In this document: one piece after another, positions 32,014 through 40,466 of the stretch
Numbering within the stretch: the stretch's first letter is position 1
Layout of the letters: every line of letters begins with the position of its first letter
Source: Seohaeicola_A nanhaiensis
Lineage (GTDB): Bacteria > Pseudomonadota > Alphaproteobacteria > Rhodobacterales > Rhodobacteraceae
Direction of reading: 5' to 3'
DNA length: 64,000 nt
NCBI RefSeq assembly: GCF_042654245.1
Contig: NZ_JBHSGI010000028.1
Span: forward strand, 62,001 to 126,000
Translations under genes and position numbers: made by a program
Notes under the pieces: generated by a model
The model's input: the letters and a program-made list of their open reading frames with translations, nothing else
Told to the model about the DNA's origin: nothing
The model's database searches: none

Positions 32014-32541
32014 TTGCCGAGGCGGCGATGGCCGCCGTGTTTCGTGCCCCCAGCAGACCACTCTTGGAACCCTTGATCGTACTGCTATCCAACACCGCCT
32101 CCTCCTGGGGCCTGTGCTTTCAGATCCCCTGCCAGCTGCCCATCCTCGGCGGTTTGGCATTGGGTCTCGTGCCATGCGGACAGCCACACGCATTCATGCC
32201 CGAAGCTGGAAGCCGACCTTCGGGTTCAAGAACCCAGCCTCCCAGCAGGCAGAAATTCGGACCCCGTCCCCAGCGCGTGGCGGTGTGAACAAACCGGGCG
32301 CGTCATCTCGACATGAACAAGGCCAGTAGCGCCTGCGTGATGGCAGCGGTCATTTGGGTCTCTCCTCCTTGCTCATTGATGTGGATCGCACGGGGTCGGG
32401 CCGGCCGTTCCCTCCGCTCACGCTCCGGCAAGCACAAATACGGCTTCCACGCGCAAGCGCGCGGACCCTCCGAATTTGCACTTGCGGCCGGCCCTTGTCC
32501 CCCGTGCCGGTCGATCCCCATCGCAAAAAGGAGAGACCCAA
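32014..32541. other. Intergenic region with an inverted duplicate of the next gene's leader
   Basis: No long gene is seen in these 528 bases. The segment 32342-32400, read on the minus strand, resembles 32490-32552 on the plus strand. Both run GGCCGGCCC...CCCGTG...GGAGAGACCCAAATGACC. The minus-strand copy drives a 16-codon frame (32303-32353). The stretch between the copies has no obvious function. Confidence 0.55.
32303..32353 (-). CDS. 16-residue peptide frame with strong ribosome site
   Basis: Behind a consensus GGAGGAGAGACCCAA, an ATG opens MTAAITQALLALFMSR and then stops. It is amphipathic and hydrophobic, like a small membrane-active peptide. Its leader is an inverted copy of the leader of the gene at 32542. 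Translation is plausible from the ribosome site alone; no homologue is known to me. It could equally be a truncated relic of a duplicated copy of that gene. Confidence 0.35.
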   Translation of the reverse strand: MTAAITQALLALFMSR

Positions 32542-32748
32542 ATGACCAATCACTACGTCGCCACCGTTCCCGTCAAGTTCACCGACAGCGAAGGTGAGGT
32601 GCGCACCCGCTTCCAACGCGTCGGCGCGATGTTCCGCAACACCCGCAACGGAGATGGCTCGGAGTTCTTCAGCCTCAAGCTCGACTTCCCCGTCGCAGTC
32701 CAGGAGTTGGTGATGTTCCCGCCGAGCTCGAAGGAACCGCAGGAATGA
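32542..32748 (+). CDS. Small conserved backbone protein, function unknown
   Basis: The ATG follows AAAAAGGAGAGACCCAA. The 68-residue protein reads HYVATVPVKFTDSEGEVRTR, then FFSLKLDFPVAVQELVMFPP. It is a small beta-rich protein without cysteines or membrane segments. Similar short proteins occur just upstream of mob genes on related elements. A terminator follows at 32764. Confidence 0.65.
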   Translation: MTNHYVATVPVKFTDSEGEVRTRFQRVGAMFRNTRNGDGSEFFSLKLDFPVAVQELVMFPPSSKEPQE

Positions 32749-32763
32749 TCCTCTCACGAGGAT

Positions 32764-32786
32764 GGGCCGCCCACGGGCGGCCCTTT
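32764..32786 (+). terminator. Rho-independent-type terminator
   Basis: GGGCCGCC-CACG-GGCGGCCC (8-bp perfect stem) followed by TTT. It begins 16 bp after the stop of the small gene and separates the backbone block from the mob region. Confidence 0.65.
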
Positions 32787-33274
32787 CCCCGGTCCGGGGA
32801 AGGCTGCGCCGGGTCTGGAGACCCCGGCCTTCGACCGGTGTCCCCGGGAAGGTGTCAGGACCGCGTGCGGTCCTGACGGGGGATAGGAGAGATTGCCTGA
32901 AACAGGTCTGCCGGCCAGCCTCAAGGGGGCCATCCGGAATAACAGTCGGGCTGCGCCCGCCGGTTTTTTCGGCAGAGATTTGGCGCGCCAAATCTGGCCA
33001 CCCTTGACCCTGTCCGTCAGCCCTGTCGGTGAGGTCATGCGCCGCCCCTCGCTTCCGTCCGAACACATGCGTGTTCGGCCAGACCCTCGGGCGCGGGCAG
33101 GCGAGAAGGCGGCTGGGTTGCGGTTGGAGATGGTTCGGTTCCTTCGGCCCTTCGGGCCGGTTCTCGCACCTGCGGTGCTCTGCCTGAAGCGGAATTCAAG
33201 GTCGCCTGGAGGCTCAATCCAATAATATAGCATTGACCTATATATATAGTTTCGTAAGATGGTGGCGACCTTGA
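32787..33274. other. Candidate oriT/control region upstream of mobC
   Basis: This 488-base gap precedes the MobC-relaxase-VirD4 genes, the usual place for oriT. It holds a perfect 10-bp stem GTCAGGACCG-CGTG-CGGTCCTGAC (32854-32877) and a 20-bp perfect palindrome of half-site AGATTTGGCG (32976-32995). A T6 run (32964-32969) and an AT-rich promoter-like stretch lie nearby. I did not find a confident nic-site match to the IncP-type TATCCTG core, so the oriT assignment rests on position and structure only. Confidence 0.45.
33220..33258 (+). promoter_or_regulatory. AT-rich promoter/operator of the mobC-relaxase-virD4 operon
   Basis: CAATAATATAG (33220-33230) is followed by TTGACC (-35-like) and a 12-bp palindrome CTATATATATAG (33238-33249). 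TAAGAT lies 16 bp after the -35 as a possible -10. The same 11-mer occurs at 56335 before another divergently read transfer-region gene, which hints at common control. Confidence 0.4.
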
Positions 33275-33904
33275 ATGAAGGTGGCAGGAAATAGGGGGGC
33301 TTTCTTCCGAATGACCCGGGCCAGGAGACTGACAGAAGCACAGCGTGCGGAGATCGTCCGTGAGGCCGCAGACGGAGTCGGGACGTCAGAATTGGCGGAG
33401 CGGTTCGGAGTGACGGCACGTGCCGTGCGCTACACGTTGAAGGCCGACGCAGATCGGCAATGCGATGCGGCCATGGCGACGGCCGCGGTAACGGTGAAGC
33501 TGACGCCAGATGAGCTTGCCGCTCTCGATGAGGTCCTTGCGTCGGCCGGCATCGGGAACCGCACGGAAGGGGTCAGGCGGCTGATCCAGGCGGCGGGGGG
33601 AACCTTTGTTCCGGACGCCGTGCTGGCGGGTGAGCTGGCGCGCTACCGGGCCTCCCTGCACGAGGTTGGCAACGGCGTCGTGCAGATCGCCAAACAGATG
33701 ACCAAAGCCAACCGGGCAGTACGGTCAGGGGATGATGGCGCTATCGCCGAGTTGTCCGAACTGCGCCTTGCCCAGATGCGCGGGTTGGCGCGGTTCATTC
33801 TTGATTCCGCTGATGAGATCGACCTGCTTTTACGCCGCCGTCGGGGTTCTATGCAGCTTTCGGCGACGGCCGCATTGAGGGAGTTCGCCCATGCGGCTGA
33901 ATGA
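33275..33904 (+). CDS. mobC: MobC-like relaxosome accessory protein with N-terminal HTH
   Basis: The 209-residue protein opens with a helix-turn-helix (LTEAQRAEIVREAADGVGTS, then ELAERFGVTARAVRYTL). It then has a ribbon-helix-helix-like segment VTVKLTPDELAALDEVLASA and the MobC-type tail LHEVGNGVVQIAKQMTKANR. It should bind oriT and help the relaxase, and may repress the operon through the upstream palindrome. The start could also be the ATG at 33311. Its end overlaps the relaxase start by 14 bp. Confidence 0.75.
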   Translation: MKVAGNRGAFFRMTRARRLTEAQRAEIVREAADGVGTSELAERFGVTARAVRYTLKADADRQCDAAMATAAVTVKLTPDELAALDEVLASAGIGNRTEGVRRLIQAAGGTFVPDAVLAGELARYRASLHEVGNGVVQIAKQMTKANRAVRSGDDGAIAELSELRLAQMRGLARFILDSADEIDLLLRRRRGSMQLSATAALREFAHAAE

Positions 33905-36218
33905 TGCCGTCCATGATGTCACCGGAGAGATTTTCCGGGATGGCTGGAGTCGGATCCGCGGCTCGATGCAGGGCCTGCAGGCCGGTCGGCAGAAGCAACT
34001 CGTGCGGGCAGCCGCAGGGCATCGTGCGGCTGTCTTCAAGGCGATCCGAGGAGGGGGCACGCATACGAAATCGCAGCTGATGAACCAGCTCGAATACCTG
34101 ACCACCAAGTCTTCCCATATCGTCGACTCGAGTGGCTTCCTGGACGGGAAAACGAAGCTCGAGGCGCGCGAGATCAAGGACCTGACAGACCGCTTCGCCA
34201 AGCGCTGGAGTGCGGGGTTCAAGCCCAAGCTCGGACAGACGACGCATTTGCTCATGTCCTATCCGATCGGTACACGGGGCCAGGATGTGCGCGATATTAC
34301 CGCCACTGTCGCGGAGAGGTTCTTCCAGTCCGAAGAGGGGCATTTCGACTACATCATCGCGGTGCATGAGGACCGAGATCACCCCCACGCCCATATAGTA
34401 TTGAATCGCAGATCGCAGGAGGGAGAGTTCTTCTTTCTCGGCCGCGACCACCGGTTTAACTACGACGATTTCCGCCTCGCCATGGTCGAGGAGGCGGAGA
34501 GGTTCGGCGTGCGCCTGGAGGCCACGAGGCGCCTGGATCGCGGCGTTGTCGACTATCCGCCGCGGACCCGCGAGGTCTATTCGGCGAAGGACGAGGGGCG
34601 GGCCGCGGAACCGCGGCCACGGGTCGGGGCCGATCTCGACCGAGCCCTCGCAGAAATAGCCAACACGCGGATCGTCTATCACTCGCTCGCCGCGGAGGCC
34701 TCCTCCGACAATCGCGAGGACATCGCCAATGCGCTCTTCCGTGCCGGAGAGCTTCTGGCGAAGGGCGGCAAACTCACTCTGGAAGGGGGCGTCTACATGG
34801 CAGAGGACCAATCGTTCGAAGACTTGCGAAACCGCTACGGCGAGCAGGTCGAGCGCGTTCAGGACATGATCGCCCAGAAGCCGGAGGCGGAGCGACCGCG
34901 CCTCGAGCGCAGTCTCAATGAAATCCAGTCGCGGCTGGCGCATATGCAGCCGCTCGGGCGCAGATCCATGACGCTTACCGAGAAGCCCTCGGATGGCGGG
35001 GTCTATTCTGAGACCAATATCGATGCGGCCCGGCTCGACCGGTTGCGCGACCCCGAGGTGCGGGCGCAGGTCGACACCGCGCTGCGCGGAACCGGCATCA
35101 GTTCGTCCGTCGTCGTCGCGCGGATGGAGACCGGCGCGCAGAACGCGGCACTCGAGCGGCAATGGATCGCCGACGATCTGGCGAGAGTGGCCGAGAGGGA
35201 CGGTCTCAACCTCGAGCGCCGCGCGGATCTGGAGACGGCGCGCGAGACCCTCAACCGGGCCCATGTCCAGCTCGGCGTCGCACTGGAGCGGGCAGGGGTC
35301 CTGCGCGAAGACGGTGTCGTGGAAGATCGCACCGTCATGGAGAGGGTCCATTATCATCGGGACGCCACTGAGGACATGGAACGCGCGATCCGCCAGGACA
35401 TGCGCGCGGAAGGCCTGACCGGAGACCAGATCGAGGCCCGGGAGTGGGAGATCGCCTCTCGGGCGGAGCGGCGTATCGAGGAGGAGCAACGGAGCTATCT
35501 TGATGCGCATCCCGAACTGCTCGCGCGCCCGGGCGACGTGATCGACCGGTCTGAACCCTACCGGGAGCGGATCACCGACGAGGCCCGCGCGCGCGAGATC
35601 GCCCGCGAGGTCGACCGGATCATGGACGGGCGAGATACGAGGACGCCCGTCGCGGACGCCGTCACGGAAGAGTTCCGCCACCGCTATCCCGATATGCCGT
35701 CGCATCTCGCCCGCGGGCTTGGCGCGACCTATGCGGCCGTCACCGAGCTGCGCGACACCGAAGCCATCGACCAGGTCCGCCGCGAACACGAGTTGCGGGA
35801 GGTTGCGCTCGACCTGCGCGACGGGCGGCTTTCGGGCGAGCGCGAGGGGGAAGCCGTCGAGGGCGCGCCGATTGCCGATCCGGAAATTCGGCGGGTCGTC
35901 GACCATGAACGGGCCGGCAATCTGCATTCGCCGTTCCAGGATGACGGTCAACGTCTGAGCTACCGTGACGCGGTCGAGCGCGAGCTGGACGCGGCGCAGA
36001 TCGACCGGCTGCGGGACGGGGACGCGGATGTGTTGAGGACCCAAATCGAGGATCGCCTCGACCGGCTTTATGCCGCCAAGACCTACCTGCAGTCTGACGC
36101 GGCCACCGCCAACAGCGAGGCGACCCGCGCCGTGGTCGAGGAGATTGCCGATCGCGAATACGAGCTCCACCGCGCCGGTCATGTTGATGGCGAGAGCGAG
36201 CGCGGAGAGATCCACTGA
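33891..36218 (+). CDS. MOBP/VirD2-type relaxase
   Basis: This 775-residue protein has the relaxase order. Motif I region is QLMNQLEYLTTKS with the candidate nicking tyrosine (about residue 68), then HLLMSYPIGT. Motif III is HEDRDHPHAHIVLNRR (about 161-176), the three-histidine metal site. The C-terminal two thirds are charged and helical with repeated E/R-rich segments, perhaps for translocation. It nicks oriT and pilots the strand through the VirB channel. No helicase or primase domain is recognisable. It overlaps virD4 by one base (TGATG). Confidence 0.88.
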   Translation: MRLNDAVHDVTGEIFRDGWSRIRGSMQGLQAGRQKQLVRAAAGHRAAVFKAIRGGGTHTKSQLMNQLEYLTTKSSHIVDSSGFLDGKTKLEAREIKDLTDRFAKRWSAGFKPKLGQTTHLLMSYPIGTRGQDVRDITATVAERFFQSEEGHFDYIIAVHEDRDHPHAHIVLNRRSQEGEFFFLGRDHRFNYDDFRLAMVEEAERFGVRLEATRRLDRGVVDYPPRTREVYSAKDEGRAAEPRPRVGADLDRALAEIANTRIVYHSLAAEASSDNREDIANALFRAGELLAKGGKLTLEGGVYMAEDQSFEDLRNRYGEQVERVQDMIAQKPEAERPRLERSLNEIQSRLAHMQPLGRRSMTLTEKPSDGGVYSETNIDAARLDRLRDPEVRAQVDTALRGTGISSSVVVARMETGAQNAALERQWIADDLARVAERDGLNLERRADLETARETLNRAHVQLGVALERAGVLREDGVVEDRTVMERVHYHRDATEDMERAIRQDMRAEGLTGDQIEAREWEIASRAERRIEEEQRSYLDAHPELLARPGDVIDRSEPYRERITDEARAREIAREVDRIMDGRDTRTPVADAVTEEFRHRYPDMPSHLARGLGATYAAVTELRDTEAIDQVRREHELREVALDLRDGRLSGEREGEAVEGAPIADPEIRRVVDHERAGNLHSPFQDDGQRLSYRDAVERELDAAQIDRLRDGDADVLRTQIEDRLDRLYAAKTYLQSDAATANSEATRAVVEEIADREYELHRAGHVDGESERGEIH

Positions 36219-38242
36219 TGGGAGGGTTCGGAAAAGGCCGTCTGGCCATCGGCGTCGCGTTGGTCACGCTCATTGCCGTCGCCATCGGCTATGTCATCGC
36301 CTCGGCCGTGATCACCTTCCGCAATCTGGGCTTCCGGGCGGAGATCGACTTCTTCTATGTCGCGCAGAACTACCGGGCGATCGGTGCCACCCGTCCCGAC
36401 GACTTTCGTCTGATCAACCTGATCATGGGCGGGGCAGGGGTGGCTGGCCTCCTGATGAGCCTGGCGATGTCCGGCTCGGCGCTCACCCGCTTCGGCTACA
36501 CCCATTGGCAGACCCGCCGGGAGATGAAGCGGAACGGCTTCTTCGGCGAACCGGGCACCGGCTTTGTCATTGGCAAGCTGGGCAAGCCCGGATCGCGTGC
36601 ACCGTTCCTCTGCTCCAGGACCTTCCCCCACGCGCTGATCGTGGCGCCGACGGGACGCGGCAAGACCACCGGCTTTGTCATTCCGAACCTGCTGACTTGG
36701 CAAGGCTCGGCGGTTGTGCTGGATGTGAAGGGAGAATGCTTCGAGGCTTCTGCACGTCATCGCGCGGCGCAAGGCGACGAGGTGTTCCGGTTTGCGCCGA
36801 CGGATTGGGAGGGAATGCGGACGCATCGCTACAATCCGTTGCTGCGCATCTATGAGCTAGAAGACCCGGCGCGCCAGCAGATGGAACTGCAGCTCCTCGC
36901 GACCCTCTTCCTGCAGAATGACAACGACCGGGTGCAGGGACTCCTGAAGGGCGGGATCGATCTCTTCGTGGCGGCCGGGCTCCTGGCCTTCCAGCGCCGC
37001 CGGCCGACGCTCGGCGAAATTTACCGCATTGCCGCCTCGGGGGGGCAGAAGCAGAAAGAGTATCTCGCGCGCTCCCACGAAGCCCGCAACGCGGCGGCCC
37101 GGCTGATATTCACGCGGCTCGCTTCGACCAACAACGACACGTTGACGTCGTATGTTTCGCTCCTGATGACCTCGGGTCTCGACCAATGGCAGAACCCGGC
37201 AATCGATGATGCCACGGCGCTATCGGATTTCGACTTCCGGACGATCCGCAAGAAGCCGTTCAGCGTCTACCTTGTCGTCCAACCCCTCATGGTGAAACCA
37301 CTCGCACCGCTGATCCGGCTGTTCTTCTCGGATTTGCTTGCCGCGCTTCAGGACAAGGAGCCGGGTCCGGACGAGCCCTGGCCGGTGATGATCATGCTCG
37401 ACGAGTTCAACCGCCTCGGAAAGATGCCCATCGTTGCCGAGAGCATCGAGGTTCTGCGAGCCTATCGCGGGCACCTGGCGGTGGTCACCCAGACCATCCC
37501 GGCCATCGACGAAATCTACGGCGAGAATACGCGGCGGGCTCTGCAAGGGAACGCCGGGATCAAGCTCTACCTGACGCCCTCGGACGAAAAGACCGTCGAG
37601 GAACTGAGCAAGGCGGTGGGCAAAACCACCAAGACGGTCGTCACGCGCTCGCGCGTCGTGGGGAAGAACCCGTTTGAAGGCCGCAGTCAATCAGAGAGAA
37701 CCGAGGAGGTGTCGCTCCTGCCGGAGGACGAGGCGCGCCGCCTGCCGCTCGATGAGATTGTTGTCGTTGTGGATGCGCAGATGCCGGTTCGGGCGAAACG
37801 GGTGGTGTATTTCGAGGACCCGTTCTTCAAGGGCATCCATGCCGCGCAGGAGGGGGAGTTGCCCTTCCCGAAGGGGCCGGTCCCTCCGATGGGGGAATTG
37901 CCTCTGAGTGTCCGGGCGATGCCGACGGCGCCGAGAGGGTCGGGCCTCTCGGAACGCGATTTCGAGGCCAGGATGGATATTACCGAACTCGGTGGAAACG
38001 TCCCCGTCAACCCTATTCCAACGAACGCGATTCGGCGTGTCCGCGCCTCGGTCTTGGCGGGCGATCAGAGACAGCTCGAGATGGATTTGAGCGGTCCGGT
38101 GGAACTACTGAACGTGAACCGGTCCGACGATGACGTCGAACAGATTGAGCGGGCACTCGGTGATCTAGAGCGATTGGAAGGGGAAATGACAGGATCGGCG
38201 GAAGCTGCTGGAGAGGCTGGCGAGAAACTCGAGGCCGGTTAA
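36218..38242 (+). CDS. virD4: VirD4/TraG-family coupling ATPase
   Basis: The 674-residue protein has two N-terminal membrane segments (about 8-30 and 65-90). A RecA-like ATPase domain follows, with Walker A VAPTGRGKTTGFVIPN, VVLDVKGECFE, Walker B VMIMLDEFNRLG and the TraG-type LAVVTQTIPAIDEIYGE. It links the relaxosome to the secretion channel. The length is typical of T-DNA/RepABC-like transfer systems. It is the last gene of the mob operon. The virB cluster lies 6.5 kb away because the CBASS island separates them. Confidence 0.9.
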   Translation: MGGFGKGRLAIGVALVTLIAVAIGYVIASAVITFRNLGFRAEIDFFYVAQNYRAIGATRPDDFRLINLIMGGAGVAGLLMSLAMSGSALTRFGYTHWQTRREMKRNGFFGEPGTGFVIGKLGKPGSRAPFLCSRTFPHALIVAPTGRGKTTGFVIPNLLTWQGSAVVLDVKGECFEASARHRAAQGDEVFRFAPTDWEGMRTHRYNPLLRIYELEDPARQQMELQLLATLFLQNDNDRVQGLLKGGIDLFVAAGLLAFQRRRPTLGEIYRIAASGGQKQKEYLARSHEARNAAARLIFTRLASTNNDTLTSYVSLLMTSGLDQWQNPAIDDATALSDFDFRTIRKKPFSVYLVVQPLMVKPLAPLIRLFFSDLLAALQDKEPGPDEPWPVMIMLDEFNRLGKMPIVAESIEVLRAYRGHLAVVTQTIPAIDEIYGENTRRALQGNAGIKLYLTPSDEKTVEELSKAVGKTTKTVVTRSRVVGKNPFEGRSQSERTEEVSLLPEDEARRLPLDEIVVVVDAQMPVRAKRVVYFEDPFFKGIHAAQEGELPFPKGPVPPMGELPLSVRAMPTAPRGSGLSERDFEARMDITELGGNVPVNPIPTNAIRRVRASVLAGDQRQLEMDLSGPVELLNVNRSDDDVEQIERALGDLERLEGEMTGSAEAAGEAGEKLEAG

Positions 38243-38483
38243 GCCATTGGTCTACTTGAGTGTAGAGTATGGCGGAGGAAAGCCCAAAATGACCCAGACG
38301 CACAGAGCCAATGTTGCACCTGCAGCGAGTGGAACTCCGTCGCAATCAGCCCATAGCCGCCATTCGAAAGGGTGCCGTGCTGCGTTGCGGCATTCACCAG
38401 ACCGGCAGTTCGATACCCGGCGCAGCATTTTTGCCGGCCGGGCGGCAGCGACGCGGACTTAGCGGACCCCTGCCGAAGTTCTG

Positions 38484-38720
38484 TTATCCCGATGCTTGGC
38501 TCTTATTGTAAAGCCCGTCTAAGAACGGAGCCTTAGCTTCCAGATATTCCGCAATGCCCGTTCTGTTTTCCATTTCGAGGCGCAGTTTGAGCTCTGCGTA
38601 TGCCTGGCGGTCAGAAGGGCTTTCTCGCAAGTGGTCGCGTATTCCCACCATTCTGCTTATCTGTGAGTGGCTCGAGCCTTGGCCATCTATTTCAAAAGGC
38701 ATGACGGCTATATTCGCCAA
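38484..38720 (-). CDS. Short protein resembling the C-terminus of GrpB-like nucleotidyltransferases
   Basis: The 78-residue product reads VGIRDHLRESPSDRQAYAEL, then YLEAKAPFLDGLYN. This matches the C-terminal helices of GrpB-family proteins (RDYLRxxPxxxxxYxxLK...Y...K..F). The N-terminal catalytic domain is missing, so it is either a remnant or a stand-alone helical domain. It starts 22 bp after the exonuclease gene in the same direction and so may be the last gene of the CBASS operon. About 240 bases without a gene lie between it and virD4. Confidence 0.5.
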   Translation of the reverse strand: MANIAVMPFEIDGQGSSHSQISRMVGIRDHLRESPSDRQAYAELKLRLEMENRTGIAEYLEAKAPFLDGLYNKSQASG

Positions 38721-38742
38721 AGCGAACTCGAGATCGCAGAAA

Positions 38743-39303
38743 TTACTCTTCCGCCCTTGGAAGGATAAGAGACCAAATCAATCGTATGATCTCTGCTTGG
38801 TAACGGGCGTCGCTCAAGGCGTCGTGCGTTCCAGAAAGCGCGGGCTTCAGGTGTTCAGAAATTAAGCTGGAACGGGTATTGCGCCATGAGCAACCAGTCG
38901 CTCCCATGTACAGTGCCTTGATGTCCAACGCTGTGAACCCGAACGGGTTTTTACCCGCAAAGCGATGGAAATAGTAGTTCACGAAAGACCAGTCAAATGG
39001 CGCATTAAACCCCACGAAAACAAGCGTGTCGTTGGGACGAGCCAGAGTCGCCAACCAATCCGAGAACGCTTTCATCGCCACTTCAGGATCGCTTCCCCGA
39101 TTGTGCAGGTCTCTCATCGAAAGCCCAGTCACTTCCAGCGCCTTCGGATCAAAATTATCGTTTATCGGCTTGAGTTCACAGCTGAAACCGTTGTCCGGGT
39201 CGAACACAGGGCAGGCCCCGATCGACAGCAAGCTGTATTCGCCGGGTATCGGCCCCGCTGTCTCCACATCGACCGAAACAAATATTTCACGCGGGCTGCT
39301 CAT
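38743..39303 (-). CDS. DEDDh 3'-5' exonuclease, CBASS-associated
   Basis: The 186-residue protein has the exonuclease motifs ExoI SVDVETAGP, ExoII GFNAPFDWSFVN and ExoIII HDALSDARYQAEI, with the HxxxxD spacing of the DEDDh (DnaQ/RNase T) group. It is short, essentially the catalytic domain. Its ATG overlaps the stop of the SLOG-TIR-like gene (ATGA), so it belongs to the CBASS operon. It could be a second effector, trim the signal nucleotide or degrade phage nucleic acid; the sequence does not decide between these. Confidence 0.8.
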   Translation of the reverse strand: MSSPREIFVSVDVETAGPIPGEYSLLSIGACPVFDPDNGFSCELKPINDNFDPKALEVTGLSMRDLHNRGSDPEVAMKAFSDWLATLARPNDTLVFVGFNAPFDWSFVNYYFHRFAGKNPFGFTALDIKALYMGATGCSWRNTRSSLISEHLKPALSGTHDALSDARYQAEIIRLIWSLILPRAEE

Positions 39304-40466
39304 GAGATCAGAGGCTCCGCGGGAACGAGGGTCGGACGGTTACGGATCGCGTTCCAATGCTCGCGGAACGCCCGCCGGCGGTCATCGGCGCTGCCGTTCG
39401 CTTTCCAGTGATGACCGGCGAATGTCGTGATGTCGAACGGCAGGTTTGTACCCTCTCGCGCTGTGACCATGGTCGACAGACCGCGTCCCAACGCATAACC
39501 CAGTTCGAGAAAGCAGTTTGGCCGGGCACCAGTGATGTCGGCAAGGACAACACTGCTACGATGGAGCTTGGCGAATATTTCCTGATCGATCCGCGCATGG
39601 TCATAGGTCTGCCCTCCGTCGATAACGATCAGACGGTAGCCAAGCTCATCTTCGAGCACCGGCTTTGCCACCACGTCGAAGAAATCCTGCACGCTCGCGT
39701 AATCTTCATGGTCTGGGTTCAACAAGCGCACGGCGAAGGCCTTGGGGCGGTCAAGAGATTCGAGCAGATCAATCACGGCAGAAACCCGATCGGGAATGCT
39801 CTGCCGTTTCGGAAACCCGATGCGGTTGATCCAGTCATGCGCATCTCCGTCATCGGCAATCTGGAACAGGCGGCGCGTCTGGGCACTGGCGAGGCCAAAG
39901 GCGTAAAGCCGGCGCGCGCCCTTCGTTTCGGCGCCAGTCGGAAGGTTCAGGGGGACGATCGGCTTGCCGGCATCGTGATAGAGGTTCGCGAGATACAGAA
40001 CCCCTTCATCGCCTCCGAGTGCAATCAGCACATCGCCGAAACGCGCCTGCGCCTCCATGCGCTTGCTGTTCATGTTCCAATAGGCGGCGTTCTCGATCTT
40101 GATCAGTTGCGAAGCACGAAGCTCGTCCCAAAGGTCGAGATACTCGTCGGGAATCTGCTCCTCGGTCTTGTGGTGTTGCACGGCGACGATGAACGGCCCC
40201 TGCACGTTCTGGGGGCGGTGGATGAGATTGTCTTTCACCGTCTTCCATACCAGCCAGTCGAAACACACAGGCAGCCCATCAACGTTGCGCTTGGGCTCGG
40301 CGTCGACGGGAATGACGAAGTTGACACCACGCTTGACCAGTTCCTTGACCAGCAGGGCAACCAGTTCGCGCGCCGCCTCAACGTCGGCCGTTGGCGCGAC
40401 CGCCAGATCGTTCACGACGCTGCCGGAAATGTGGATGCGGCGGCCGAACAGAGGAGACCGAGCCAT
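39300..40466 (-). CDS. SLOG-like plus TIR-like two-domain protein, putative CBASS effector
   Basis: Residues about 8-190 look like a SLOG/STALD nucleotide-sensing domain: RIHISGSVVND at the first strand, ELVKRGVNFVIPVDAE, then FGDVLIALGGDEGVLYLA (143-160) and GKPIVPLNLP. Residues about 244-388 look TIR-like: AFAVRLLNPDHED, then VVLADITGARPNCFLELGYA (307-326). SLOG domains sense nucleotide signals, and TIR domains of defence proteins hydrolyse NAD. The combination next to a CD-NTase fits a cell-suicide effector. It replaces the NucC endonuclease most often seen in HORMA/TRIP13 CBASS. It overlaps cap6 by one base (TAATG). Confidence 0.65.
   Translation of the reverse strand: MARSPLFGRRIHISGSVVNDLAVAPTADVEAARELVALLVKELVKRGVNFVIPVDAEPKRNVDGLPVCFDWLVWKTVKDNLIHRPQNVQGPFIVAVQHHKTEEQIPDEYLDLWDELRASQLIKIENAAYWNMNSKRMEAQARFGDVLIALGGDEGVLYLANLYHDAGKPIVPLNLPTGAETKGARRLYAFGLASAQTRRLFQIADDGDAHDWINRIGFPKRQSIPDRVSAVIDLLESLDRPKAFAVRLLNPDHEDYASVQDFFDVVAKPVLEDELGYRLIVIDGGQTYDHARIDQEIFAKLHRSSVVLADITGARPNCFLELGYALGRGLSTMVTAREGTNLPFDITTFAGHHWKANGSADDRRRAFREHWNAIRNRPTLVPAEPLIS

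Noticed and set aside
33849..36215. A 788-codon open frame on the minus strand across the relaxase gene
   Set aside because: It mirrors the relaxase in a GC-rich region, has no recognisable domains, and the plus strand carries the relaxase motifs and the operon overlaps.
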